Shown: positions 15,585 through 24,309 of the stretch, in pieces | How the letters are laid out: each line of letters opens with the position of its first letter | How positions within the stretch are numbered: the first letter of the stretch is position 1 | NCBI RefSeq assembly: GCF_035552695.1 | Contig: NZ_DASZKT010000093.1 | Location: 62,001-126,000, forward strand | DNA: 64,000 bases | Direction: 5' to 3' | Source: Actinospica sp035552695 | GTDB taxonomy: Bacteria; Actinomycetota; Actinomycetes; Streptomycetales; Catenulisporaceae | The notes under the pieces: generated by a model | What the model was told of the DNA's origin: nothing | Databases searched by the model: none | Seen by the model: the letters and a program-made list of their open reading frames with translations, nothing else | Position numbers and translations under genes: made by a program

Positions 15585-17294
15585 TTGTCCACCCCTGTCC
15601 GACTCGACGCCGCCACCACCGGGCCCGCGGCGCACCACCGGCTGAGCCGGGGGACACTCGCCGCGGCGGCGCTCGCGGTCTGCGTGGCGCAGGTCGCGCT
15701 CGCGATACCCGCCGTGCTCAATGGACTGTTCCAGCAGGATCTCGGGACCAGTTCCGCCCAGTTGACCTGGATCTCCGACGCCTTCCTGGTGCCGGTGACC
15801 CTGCTCGAGCTCACGTTCGGCGTGCTCGGCGACCTGTTCGGGCGCAAGCGGCTGCTCATCATCGGGTCGCTGCTGCTCGTCGTCGGGCAGACGATCAGCG
15901 TGCTCACCCCCGGAGCGGGCTCCTCGACAGGCACCCGGGTGCTCGTGCTGTGGAGCGGGCAGATCATCTCCGGCGTCGGGGCCGCGGCGATCTTCCCGAC
16001 GACGCTCGCCATGGTCGCGGCCGGAACGCATACCGTGCGCGACCGCTCCCGGGCCATCTCGATCTGGGCCGCGGCCCTGGCCTCCGGCGCGTTCATCTCG
16101 CCGGTGGTCGGCGGCTGGCTCGCGCGCTACGGCTTCGGTTCCGATCCGTACGCCACCTGGCGCTGGGCCTTCGTCGCGGTGCTCGGGCTCGCCGCGATCA
16201 GCACGGTCGTGTCGATCGTCTGGGCGCGCGACTCCTCCGCGCCGGAGGGCCGCTCGCTCGACTGGCCCGGGCAGATCACGATCGCGATCTCGCTGTTCGC
16301 CCTGCTCTACGCGGTGATCCAGGGCCCGACGAGCGGCTGGGGGAGCGGCGCGGTGGTCGCGGGGTTCGTACTCGCGGTCGTCTTCCTCGCGCTGTTCATC
16401 CTCGTCGAGCGGCGTTCGGCCGCCCCGCTGCTGCGCCTCGACCTGTTCGCGAACCGGGCGTTCGCGGTCGCCGCGATAGCGACCGTGGTCGGCATGTTCG
16501 CCTATCTCGGCACCGGCTACGCGACCAGCATCCGGCTCTCCGCGATCCAGAACTTCACACCGCTCAAGACCTCGATCGCGTTCGTGATGCTCAACGCGAT
16601 GGCGCTCGTCCTCACCCCGGTGGTATCGCGGGTGCTCGAGCGCTACAATCCGAAGTGGACGCTCGGGGTCGGCTTCACGCTGATCGGCGCGGGAGACCTC
16701 TGGCTCGCCGGTCTGTCCGCGTCGAACCTCTCGGTCGCGCCCGTCATCGCCCCGCTGCTGGTCGTCGGCGTCGGCTTCGCTTTCGCGCTCTCCGCGGTCA
16801 CCGCCGTGGCCGTGAACACCGTGCCGAACCACTTCGCGGGCATGGCCAGCGGAACGACGAGCCTGCTGCGCGACTTCGGGTTCACGCTCGGGCCGGCGGT
16901 GATCGGCGCAGTAGCACTGAGCCGGGCGGCTGCCGAGATCTCGTCGAAGGTCGCTTCGAATCAGGCGCTGGCGAGTGCTCTCTCGAAGTTCAACGCCTCG
17001 GCGGCCTCCGCCTCAGCCGGCCAGAGGCAGTCGCTCGAGGCCGCGATCGGCGCGGTCGACTCGGGGCCGCTGGGTGCGAACGCCGTACCCGGGACCGTCA
17101 CCCTGGCCAACGGGCAGACAGTGCCCTTCAATCCGCTCAAGGACGTCGCGTTCAACGCCCTCGACCACGCCTACTCGCTCGGCTACGTCGTCTGCGGCGT
17201 TGCCGCGCTGGCCGCGGCGCTGCTGGCGGCGTTCGGGCTGCGCGGCCGCGCGGATGAGTCGCTGATCAGCGAGGAATCGCTGGCGGAGGAGTAG
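15585..17294 (+). CDS. DHA2/EmrB-QacA MFS drug exporter
   Basis: A 569-residue, 14-segment major facilitator transporter. Motif A is GVLGDLFGRKRLLIIG after TM2, and motif C-like GAFISPVVGGWL lies in TM5. A long extracytoplasmic loop between TM13 and TM14 (about residues 465-535, rich in Ala/Ser) is typical of the group. TTG at 15585 is taken as the start because GGAGG lies 6 bases before it; a GTG at 15531 in the same frame is the alternative but would overlap the operator region. It is convergent with eutC, and the genes overlap by 29 bp. Confidence 0.9.
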   Translation: MSTPVRLDAATTGPAAHHRLSRGTLAAAALAVCVAQVALAIPAVLNGLFQQDLGTSSAQLTWISDAFLVPVTLLELTFGVLGDLFGRKRLLIIGSLLLVVGQTISVLTPGAGSSTGTRVLVLWSGQIISGVGAAAIFPTTLAMVAAGTHTVRDRSRAISIWAAALASGAFISPVVGGWLARYGFGSDPYATWRWAFVAVLGLAAISTVVSIVWARDSSAPEGRSLDWPGQITIAISLFALLYAVIQGPTSGWGSGAVVAGFVLAVVFLALFILVERRSAAPLLRLDLFANRAFAVAAIATVVGMFAYLGTGYATSIRLSAIQNFTPLKTSIAFVMLNAMALVLTPVVSRVLERYNPKWTLGVGFTLIGAGDLWLAGLSASNLSVAPVIAPLLVVGVGFAFALSAVTAVAVNTVPNHFAGMASGTTSLLRDFGFTLGPAVIGAVALSRAAAEISSKVASNQALASALSKFNASAASASAGQRQSLEAAIGAVDSGPLGANAVPGTVTLANGQTVPFNPLKDVAFNALDHAYSLGYVVCGVAALAAALLAAFGLRGRADESLISEESLAEE

Positions 17295-18087
17295 GAGCGG
17301 TAAGAGTGGCAGCGCCGAGAGGAGGAGCGAACGGCGGTTCCTTGACGTCCACGCCGCTTCGCTCCTCCTCCATGAGTGCACTGATGAAGGAGAGCACACG
17401 GGTCACGGCGTCCGGGATCGTCACGCCCGCGTCGTGGATGTTCGAGATCAGATTCCGTTCAGCGTCGGTGTGACCTGTGCGCGGGCGGTACGCGAAGTAG
17501 GCGGAGAGGGATTCGGCCGTTGCCAGGCCTGGGCGCTCGCCGATCAGGAGCACGACGACCTTCGGGGCGAGCAGGTCACCGATGTCGTTCACGATCCCGA
17601 CCCGGCAGTGCCGTACGAGGACCGGCGCGCCGATACTCCAGCCGTGCCGTTCGCAGCCTTCGAACAATGCCGGCAGCAGCTTCGGAACCTGAGATCGTAC
17701 GGCAGCTGACGACAGGCCGTCGCCGATCACGAACTGGACGTCGGCGCCGTGCGGACATTCCGCCGCGAGCGCGTCGCGTGCTGCGTCCGAGAGGCGTCGG
17801 CCGAGGTCAGGGCGGCGAAGGTATTGCTGTAGCGACTCGGCACGAGACTGGGCAACGACGACTCCGCCGACGCCGACGACCCCACCAAGGCCGAGGTCGA
17901 AGTCCGCGGGCAACGGGGCGTGCACGGCGTCGCGTGCTGCGGCGTGGTCGGCGCGCAGGGCGAGGAGCGCGTGCGTGGGGTACGAGGTTCCGGCGCGCCC
18001 CAGGTAGAGGCGTGCGGGGGTCAGGTCGCGTACCCAAGCTGCGGGGGTTGCAGACGGCGTAGAAGACGGCGTAGCGGACGTGGTCAT
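17266..18087 (-). CDS. eutC: Ethanolamine ammonia-lyase small subunit
   Basis: A 273-residue EutC, the cobalamin-binding small subunit that with EutB splits ethanolamine into acetaldehyde and ammonia. The segments TPARLYLGRAGTSYPTHALL, DHAAARDAVHAPL, FVIGDGLSSAAV and IGERPGLATAESLSAYF are characteristic. The ATG at 18087 overlaps the eutB stop (ATGA), so translation is coupled. A Pro/Thr-rich tail is non-conserved. Its 3' end overlaps the convergent exporter gene by 29 bp. Confidence 0.95.
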   Translation of the reverse strand: MTTSATPSSTPSATPAAWVRDLTPARLYLGRAGTSYPTHALLALRADHAAARDAVHAPLPADFDLGLGGVVGVGGVVVAQSRAESLQQYLRRPDLGRRLSDAARDALAAECPHGADVQFVIGDGLSSAAVRSQVPKLLPALFEGCERHGWSIGAPVLVRHCRVGIVNDIGDLLAPKVVVLLIGERPGLATAESLSAYFAYRPRTGHTDAERNLISNIHDAGVTIPDAVTRVLSFISALMEEERSGVDVKEPPFAPPLGAATLTAPTPPPAIPR

Positions 18088-19517
18088 GCGGCCGCCCGGG
18101 CGAGGAGTTCGCGGACGGGACGCCCGGACACGGCGGCGGTCACGTCCAATTCGGCGAGCGAGGTCGGCCACGCGGGCCGCGGCGCCGGGGCGCCATCGCG
18201 CCACAGTCCGTTCGCCTCCAGCCATGCCTCGAACGCCGGGGCCGGGCGCAGGCCGAGCGTCCGGCGCACGGTCGCGACGTCGTGATAGCTCGTGGTCTGA
18301 TAGTTCAGCATCACGTCGTCGCCACCGGGAACGCCCATCACGTAGCCGCAACCGGCCGCGGCGAGCAGCACGAGCAGCGCGTCGTTGCTGTTCTGGTCGG
18401 CGTTCACATGGTTCGTATAACAGACATCGATTCCCGTCGGCACGCCCATGAGCTTGCCGACGAAGTGGTCCTCGAGCCCGGCCCGGGTGATCTGCGTCGC
18501 GTCGGCGAGATATTCGGGGCCGATGAAACCCACGACCGAGTTCACCAGGAACGGATCGAACAGGCGGGCCACGGCCTGCGCACGGGCCTCGATCGTGAGC
18601 TGATCGACGCCGTGATGCGCCTCGGCGGACAACGCGCTGCCCTGACCGGTCTCGAAGTACATCACCTGGTCGCCGACGAATTCGCCGGGGCGGGAGGCGT
18701 GCTGGGCCACGACGGCCGCGCGTCCTTCGGCGAGCAGGGCGAGGTCCACGCCGAAGGAGCGGTTCGCGCCCTCGGTCCCGGCGACCGACTGGAAGAGCAG
18801 GTCCACCGGGGCGCCGGTCTCCAGCGCCGCGAGCTGCGTGGTGATGTGTGCCAGCACACTGGTTTGCGTAGGCACGCCGAGCGCGCCGATCAGGTCGTGC
18901 AGCCCGTGCAGGATCGCGGCGACCGTGCCGACGGCTTCGGTCGCCGGGTTCACGCCGATCATCGCGTCTCCGCAGCCGAAGCCGAGACCGTCGAGCGCGG
19001 AGAGCAGAATTCCGCTCACGTCGTCCGTCGGATGGTTCGGCTGGGCCCGCACGCCGAGCACTCCCTCGCCGCCCATCACGTTGCGGCAGCGGGTCTCGAC
19101 GCGCAGCGGCTTCGGCGCCGCGACGAGGTCCAGGTTGCTCATCAGCTTCGCGCAGGCCGCCGCGATCTCCGGAGTGATCGCGGCGGCAAGGCCGGACGAC
19201 CAGCGTGCGGCGAAGCCCTGATCGAGGACGAATTCGCGGAACTCACCGACGGTCAGCGCCGCGATCTCGGCGAAGGCCGCCGGGTCCGCCGGTCGGGAGA
19301 CGGCGGCGGTCACCTCGTCGTCGATCAGCGGTTCGGCGACGATCTCGGACAGCCGCACGTCGGCCAGCGCGATCTTCGCCGCGACCCGCTCCCGCTCGTC
19401 CCGGGCCGCGATCCCGGCCAGCTGATCGCCCGACTTCTCCTCGTTCGCGGCGGCGAGCAGTTCCCGCAGCGAGGCGAAGCCGAATCCCTCGCCGCGGATC
19501 ACGGCCCGGTACGTCAT
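18084..19517 (-). CDS. eutB: Ethanolamine ammonia-lyase large subunit
   Basis: A 477-residue EutB, the catalytic TIM barrel that uses adenosylcobalamin to convert ethanolamine to acetaldehyde and ammonia. Recognised stretches are RGEGFGFASLRELLAAANEE at the N-terminus, PNHPTDDVSGILLSALDGLGFGCGDAMIGVNPA in the middle and CYTNHVNADQNSNDALLVLLAAAGC near the C-terminus. It starts immediately after the permease stop, so permease-eutB-eutC form one operon. No reactivase EutA, shell protein or aldehyde dehydrogenase is nearby. Confidence 0.97.
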   Translation of the reverse strand: MTYRAVIRGEGFGFASLRELLAAANEEKSGDQLAGIAARDERERVAAKIALADVRLSEIVAEPLIDDEVTAAVSRPADPAAFAEIAALTVGEFREFVLDQGFAARWSSGLAAAITPEIAAACAKLMSNLDLVAAPKPLRVETRCRNVMGGEGVLGVRAQPNHPTDDVSGILLSALDGLGFGCGDAMIGVNPATEAVGTVAAILHGLHDLIGALGVPTQTSVLAHITTQLAALETGAPVDLLFQSVAGTEGANRSFGVDLALLAEGRAAVVAQHASRPGEFVGDQVMYFETGQGSALSAEAHHGVDQLTIEARAQAVARLFDPFLVNSVVGFIGPEYLADATQITRAGLEDHFVGKLMGVPTGIDVCYTNHVNADQNSNDALLVLLAAAGCGYVMGVPGGDDVMLNYQTTSYHDVATVRRTLGLRPAPAFEAWLEANGLWRDGAPAPRPAWPTSLAELDVTAAVSGRPVRELLARAAA

Positions 19518-21077
19518 CTACTTCTCCGCCGCGTCCGCGAGAACCGTCGCGCCGATCTTCTGGTAGTGCTCCGGGCTGACCGCGCGCAGGACCAGGCCCA
19601 CCACGACCCCGAGCACACCGACGCCGATCACCACGTACGGCGTGATCTGGTACACAGGGCTGGTCGCGGCGGCACCGGCGGCGAAACTCAGGTGGCTGAA
19701 CAGCAGGTAGACCACGTACACCATGCCGAGCGCGCCGAGCGCCGGGGCCAGCAGCGTGCGCCACCAGCTGCGCGTCGCCAGCACCGGCGAATCAGCGGGG
19801 TGCTTCGTCACGTGGAAATACCAGATCACTGAGATGGAACAGATCGCCTGCACGATCAGGATCGCCATCGTGCCCATGATCGCCAGCAGTCCGAACTCGA
19901 AGTAGTACGCGACGTCCGGCGCGGCCTTGGTCGGCGCCTGGAACCAGAAGAACCCGAGTGTGATCGCGAGCGTCACGATCGACTGCACGACCGAGGCGAT
20001 GTGCGGGGACTTGTGCGTCGGGTGAGTACGGCCCAGGTGGCGAACGGCCGGGTGCAGCTCGTCGCGGCCGAACGCGTAGAGGTAGCGCGAGGCGGAGTTG
20101 TGGAAGGCGAGCGCACATGCGAACGAGCCGGTCACGGTCAGCACCATGTAGACGTCCTTGGCCCACACGCCGATGAACTTCTGCGTGATGCCGAAGAACA
20201 GATCGAAGGCGTTGCCGGTCGAGCCGTTCGAGACCGCGATCGCCTGCGAAGGACCGTTGCCCGAGATCGTCATCCACGCGATGAACGTGTAGAACAGGCC
20301 GAGGCCGATCACGACGATCAGGGTGGCCCGCGGGATGATCTTGGTCGGATTGCGCGACTCCTCGCCGTAGACCGCGGTGGTCTCGAAGCCGACCCAGGAC
20401 CAGAAGGCGAAGAACAGCCCGATCGCCGCGCTGCCCCCGGCGACGGCCTTGAACGCGTTGCCCGGGTTCAGCGACTGAGCCTGCAGACCGGCCGGACCGC
20501 CGCCGTGGAAGAGCACGGCCAGGCCGAGCGCGGCGAGGATGATCACCTCGGCGACCAGGAACACGCCGAGCACCTTGCCGGAGATGGAGATGTCGAAGTA
20601 GCCGAGCATCGCGATCACGGCGATGCCGACCAGCGCGTACCCGATCCAGCTGATCTTCGGCCCGCCGAAGGTCTCGACGTCGGTCTTGAAGAAGGACGCG
20701 AAGATGCCGATGAGCGAGCCCTCGAACACCATGTACGCCAGGGTGGCCATCAGCCCCGCGCCGAGGCCGGCCGCGCGGCCCAGGCCGCGGGTGATGAAGC
20801 CGTAGAACGCGCCGGTCGCGGTCACATGCCGGGCCATCGCTCCGTAGCCGATGGTGAATACGGCCAGCACGGCGGTGGCGAACAGGAATGTGCCCGGGGT
20901 GCCCGCGCCGTTGCCCGAGCCGACCGCGATCGGCAGGTTTCCCGTCATCGCGGTGATCGGGGCCGCGGTCGCCAGCACCATGAAGATGACGCCGATCATG
21001 CCGACGGCGTTCTTCTTCAGACTGCCATGGGTCACGGCGGGGGCGGCGGGCTCCACGCTCGTGTCGAGTGTGCTCAC
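19518..21077 (-). CDS. APC permease, probable ethanolamine importer
   Basis: A 519-residue, about 12-segment APC transporter. TM1 reads GVIFMVLATAAPITAMTGNLP and the post-TM6 loop FWSWVGFETTAVYGEESRNPTKIIPRA, both typical of the family. It is the first gene of the unit ending in eutBC, with its stop abutting the eutB start, so ethanolamine is the natural substrate guess. It is divergent from the acyl-CoA synthetase gene across 126 bp. Confidence 0.9.
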   Translation of the reverse strand: MSTLDTSVEPAAPAVTHGSLKKNAVGMIGVIFMVLATAAPITAMTGNLPIAVGSGNGAGTPGTFLFATAVLAVFTIGYGAMARHVTATGAFYGFITRGLGRAAGLGAGLMATLAYMVFEGSLIGIFASFFKTDVETFGGPKISWIGYALVGIAVIAMLGYFDISISGKVLGVFLVAEVIILAALGLAVLFHGGGPAGLQAQSLNPGNAFKAVAGGSAAIGLFFAFWSWVGFETTAVYGEESRNPTKIIPRATLIVVIGLGLFYTFIAWMTISGNGPSQAIAVSNGSTGNAFDLFFGITQKFIGVWAKDVYMVLTVTGSFACALAFHNSASRYLYAFGRDELHPAVRHLGRTHPTHKSPHIASVVQSIVTLAITLGFFWFQAPTKAAPDVAYYFEFGLLAIMGTMAILIVQAICSISVIWYFHVTKHPADSPVLATRSWWRTLLAPALGALGMVYVVYLLFSHLSFAAGAAATSPVYQITPYVVIGVGVLGVVVGLVLRAVSPEHYQKIGATVLADAAEK

Positions 21078-21203
21078 GGATCACGCCTTTCCAGCGTCGG
21101 AGGGGTATTCGCCCAGGGTGGCTCCTTGATCGGCGAGAACAGCGACGTGGTTGTTAAATTCAGATCAGCCGATTCGCACCAGAGCAGCGGAGGATGCACG
21201 ACG

Positions 21204-22913
21204 ATGGAGTCGACGACCGAGAAGTACCGTGCCGCGCGTGACCTGCTGCAGGACTCGTCCCGCGACTACGCCGGGGCGGTGGCGAGCTTCGCGTGGCCGG
21301 ATTTCGAGGAGCGGTTCAACTGGGCCGTCGACTGGTTCGACGCGATCGCCCGCGGGGTCGAGCGGACGGCGCTGTGGATCGTCGAGCAGGACGGCAGCGA
21401 GGCGCGCTACTCCTTCGACGAGATGGCCCGCCGCTCCGATCAGGTCGCCGCGCATCTGGCCGGGCACGGCGTACGGCGGGGCGATCGCGTGCTGTTGATG
21501 CTGAACAACCAGGTCGAGCTGTGGGAGTCGATGCTCGCGGCGATGAAGCTCGGCGCGGTCATCCTGCCGACGACCACCGCCTTCGGGCCGGCGGACCTGG
21601 CCGACCGGGTCGCGCGCGGCGGCGTGCGGCACGTGCTGGTGAACGCGGCGGACGCGGCCAAATTCGACGACGTGCCCGGCGAATACGAGCGGTTCGCCGT
21701 TGGACGCACCGCGGACGAGACTCCCGACGGCTGGATCGCATACCGCGACGCGTACGCGCTCGACGTGCCGCCGACGCCGCACCCCGGCACGGCCCCGTCC
21801 GACCCGCAGCTGCTGTATTTCACCTCGGGCACGACCAACCGGCCGAAGCTGGTCGAGCACACTCAGGTCTCGTATCCGGTCGGGCACCTGGCCACGTCGT
21901 TCTGGGTCGCCGCGAAGCCCGGCGACGTGCACCTGAACATCTCCTCGCCGGGCTGGGCGAAGCACGCGTGGAGCTGCTTCTTCGCGCCGTGGATCGCCGA
22001 GGCGACGATCTTCGTCTACAACTACGCGCGCTTCGACGCGGCCGCGCTGCTGCACCAGGTCCGGCGCGCCGGGGTGAACACGTTCTGCGCGCCGCCGACC
22101 GTGTGGCGGATGCTGATCAAGGCCGATCTGACCGGCGGGCCTGGCGCGCTGCGCGAGCTGATGTCGGCCGGCGAGCCGCTGAACCCCGAGGTCATGGACC
22201 AGGTGCGGCAGGCCTGGGGTCTGATGATCCGGGACGGCTACGGGCAGACCGAGCTGCCGCTCGCGGTCGGCAACGTGCCGGGCATGCCGGTCAAACCGGG
22301 TTCGATGGGCCTGCCGCTGCCCGGTGTGCCGATCGTGCTGGTGGATCCGGTCTCCGGTCGGCCCGCGGATGAAGGCGAGATCTGCGTCGACCTGTCGAAG
22401 CGGCCCATGAGCCTGATGACGGGTTATCAGGGCGACCCGGAGCGCAACGCTGAGGCGATGGCAAATGGCTACTATCACACCGGCGACGTCGCATCCCGGG
22501 ACGCCGACGGGTACATCTTCTACATCGGGCGCACGGACGACGTGTTCAAGGCCTCGGACTACAAGATCTCGCCGTTCGAGCTCGAGAGCGTGCTGATCGA
22601 GCATCCGGCCGTCGCCGAGGCGGCGGTCGTTCCGGCCGCGGACGAGCTGCGGCTGGCGGTCCCGAAGGCCTACGTGGCGCTGGCCGCCGGGTACGAACCG
22701 TCGCCGGAGACCGCGCACGACATCCTGAAGTACGCGCGGGAGCACCTGGCGCCGTACCAGCGCGTGCGGCGGATCGAGTTCTTCGAGCTGCCGAAGACCA
22801 TCTCGGGCAAGATCCGGCGCGTCGACCTGCGCGGACGCGAGGAGCGCGCGGCGCTGGGGGAGACGGAGCTGACCGAGTGGCGCGACGAGCAGTTCCCCGA
22901 GCTGCGCGGCTAG
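21204..22913 (+). CDS. AMP-forming acyl-CoA synthetase (medium-chain type)
   Basis: A 569-residue adenylate-forming ligase that activates a carboxylic acid with ATP and CoA. The phosphate loop reads YFTSGTTNRPKLVEH, A5 is DGYGQTE, and the hinge region is GYIFYIGRTDDVFKASDYKISP; the catalytic A10 lysine lies in PKTISGKIRRVDLR. It resembles ACSM/acetoacetyl-type medium-chain synthetases. GGAGG precedes the ATG at 21204. It faces the ethanolamine operon, so it might handle acids produced from acetaldehyde, but this is only position. Confidence 0.92.
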   Translation: MESTTEKYRAARDLLQDSSRDYAGAVASFAWPDFEERFNWAVDWFDAIARGVERTALWIVEQDGSEARYSFDEMARRSDQVAAHLAGHGVRRGDRVLLMLNNQVELWESMLAAMKLGAVILPTTTAFGPADLADRVARGGVRHVLVNAADAAKFDDVPGEYERFAVGRTADETPDGWIAYRDAYALDVPPTPHPGTAPSDPQLLYFTSGTTNRPKLVEHTQVSYPVGHLATSFWVAAKPGDVHLNISSPGWAKHAWSCFFAPWIAEATIFVYNYARFDAAALLHQVRRAGVNTFCAPPTVWRMLIKADLTGGPGALRELMSAGEPLNPEVMDQVRQAWGLMIRDGYGQTELPLAVGNVPGMPVKPGSMGLPLPGVPIVLVDPVSGRPADEGEICVDLSKRPMSLMTGYQGDPERNAEAMANGYYHTGDVASRDADGYIFYIGRTDDVFKASDYKISPFELESVLIEHPAVAEAAVVPAADELRLAVPKAYVALAAGYEPSPETAHDILKYAREHLAPYQRVRRIEFFELPKTISGKIRRVDLRGREERAALGETELTEWRDEQFPELRG

Positions 22914-23037
22914 GCCCGGCCGATTTTCCAGCGGCTGGACGCGGCCGAGGCTCCGGCTGAGGGCGCGCCCGACGCCGCGGCTTTGTGCGCTTCGAGCGAT
23001 CTTGGCGTCGTTCATCGCTCGTCCGGGTGACAATGCA

Positions 23038-24306
23038 GTGGTGAGAGCACTGTCACCGGCCGAGGCCGGCAAGCGTCGCGGGCTGCGCAGGATGAAGGCG
23101 GTGGCCAGCGCCGCCCTGGTCGTCGCCACCCTCGTCTACGTGCTGGCCCGCTGGCAGAGCGGGCGCGGCGCGGGCTGGGCCGGGTACGTCGAGGCGGCCG
23201 CCGAGGCCGCGATGATCGGCGCGCTCGCGGACTGGTTCGCGGTCACCGCGCTGTTCCGGCGTCCGCTCGGCCTGCCGATCCCGCACACCGCGATCATCCC
23301 GAATCGCAAGGAGGCGCTCGGCCGCTCGCTCGGCGAGTTCGTCGGCGAGAACTTCCTCTCCGAATCGGTGGTCCGGACCCGGCTGCGCGCGGTCGGCCTC
23401 TCCACCCGCCTCGGCGCCTGGCTCTCCGACCCCGCGCACGCCGACCGCCTGGCGCACGAGGCCGGCGGCATGATCCGCGGCGCGCTGTCGGTGCTCGACG
23501 ACGACAAGGTGCGCCAGGTGCTGACCGAGGCGCTCACCCGCCGCCTCGAAGCCATGCCCGCCGGCCCGCCCGCCGGACGCCTGCTGGCCCGCTACGTCGA
23601 GGCCGACGCGCATCGCCCGGTCGTGAACCTGCTCGCCCAGCGTGGCGTGGACTGGCTGGTGGACCACCCCGAGGCGATCGAGCAGGCCGTCGAGAGCGAG
23701 GCGCCCGGCTGGACACCCCGGTTCCTCGACGAACGGCTGGCCCGCCGCGTGCACCGGGAGCTGCTGCGGGTGGCCCGGGCCGTGCGCGACGAGCCGAACC
23801 ACGCCGCCCGCCGCGCGGTCGACGCGTACCTGGCCAAGCTGGCCGACGACCTGTGTAAGGACCCTGAGGTGATGGCCAGCGCCGACCGGTTCAAGAACGA
23901 GCTGCTCACGCACCCGGCGACGGAGGAGGCGGCCGTCGCGGCGTGGGCGGCGCTGCGCAGGATGATCCTCGAAGGGTTCACCGCCGAGGACGGCGACCTG
24001 CGCGGCCGGCTCAGCGAGGCCGTGCGCTCCCTGGGCCAGCGCCTGAACGAGGACGCCCGGCTGCGCGAGAAGGCCGACGGCTGGGTCGAGGGCGCCGCCG
24101 TCTACGTCGTCTCCACGTACCGAAGCGAGATCACGGCCCTGATCACCGACACCGTCAACGCCTGGGACGGCGAGGAGACCTCCCGCAAGATCGAGATCCA
24201 GATCGGCCGCGACCTGCAGTTCATCCGCATCAACGGCACGGTCGTCGGCGCGCTGGCCGGGCTGCTGATCTATACCCTGACCAGGCTGTCAGACCTCGCA
24301 CACTAG
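23038..24306 (+). CDS. DUF445 membrane protein
   Basis: A 422-residue DUF445 protein. A first membrane segment (about residues 20-36) is followed by the conserved AEAAMIGALADWFAVTALFRRPLGLPIPHTAIIPNRKEALGRSLGEFV stretch, where only parts are cited here, a long helical region, and a final membrane helix (VVGALAGLLIYTLT). The family includes YjiN-like proteins of unknown function. Start is GTG 23038 or 23041; an upstream frame start at 23002 is less likely. Its stop lies 3 bp from the convergent arabinofuranosidase. Confidence 0.87.
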   Translation: MVRALSPAEAGKRRGLRRMKAVASAALVVATLVYVLARWQSGRGAGWAGYVEAAAEAAMIGALADWFAVTALFRRPLGLPIPHTAIIPNRKEALGRSLGEFVGENFLSESVVRTRLRAVGLSTRLGAWLSDPAHADRLAHEAGGMIRGALSVLDDDKVRQVLTEALTRRLEAMPAGPPAGRLLARYVEADAHRPVVNLLAQRGVDWLVDHPEAIEQAVESEAPGWTPRFLDERLARRVHRELLRVARAVRDEPNHAARRAVDAYLAKLADDLCKDPEVMASADRFKNELLTHPATEEAAVAAWAALRRMILEGFTAEDGDLRGRLSEAVRSLGQRLNEDARLREKADGWVEGAAVYVVSTYRSEITALITDTVNAWDGEETSRKIEIQIGRDLQFIRINGTVVGALAGLLIYTLTRLSDLAH

Positions 24307-24309
24307 TGA

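Noticed and set aside
15465..16832. 455-codon minus-strand frame opposite the drug exporter
   Set aside because: Asp/Arg/Gly-biased antisense of a clear MFS gene with no own ribosome site or homology.
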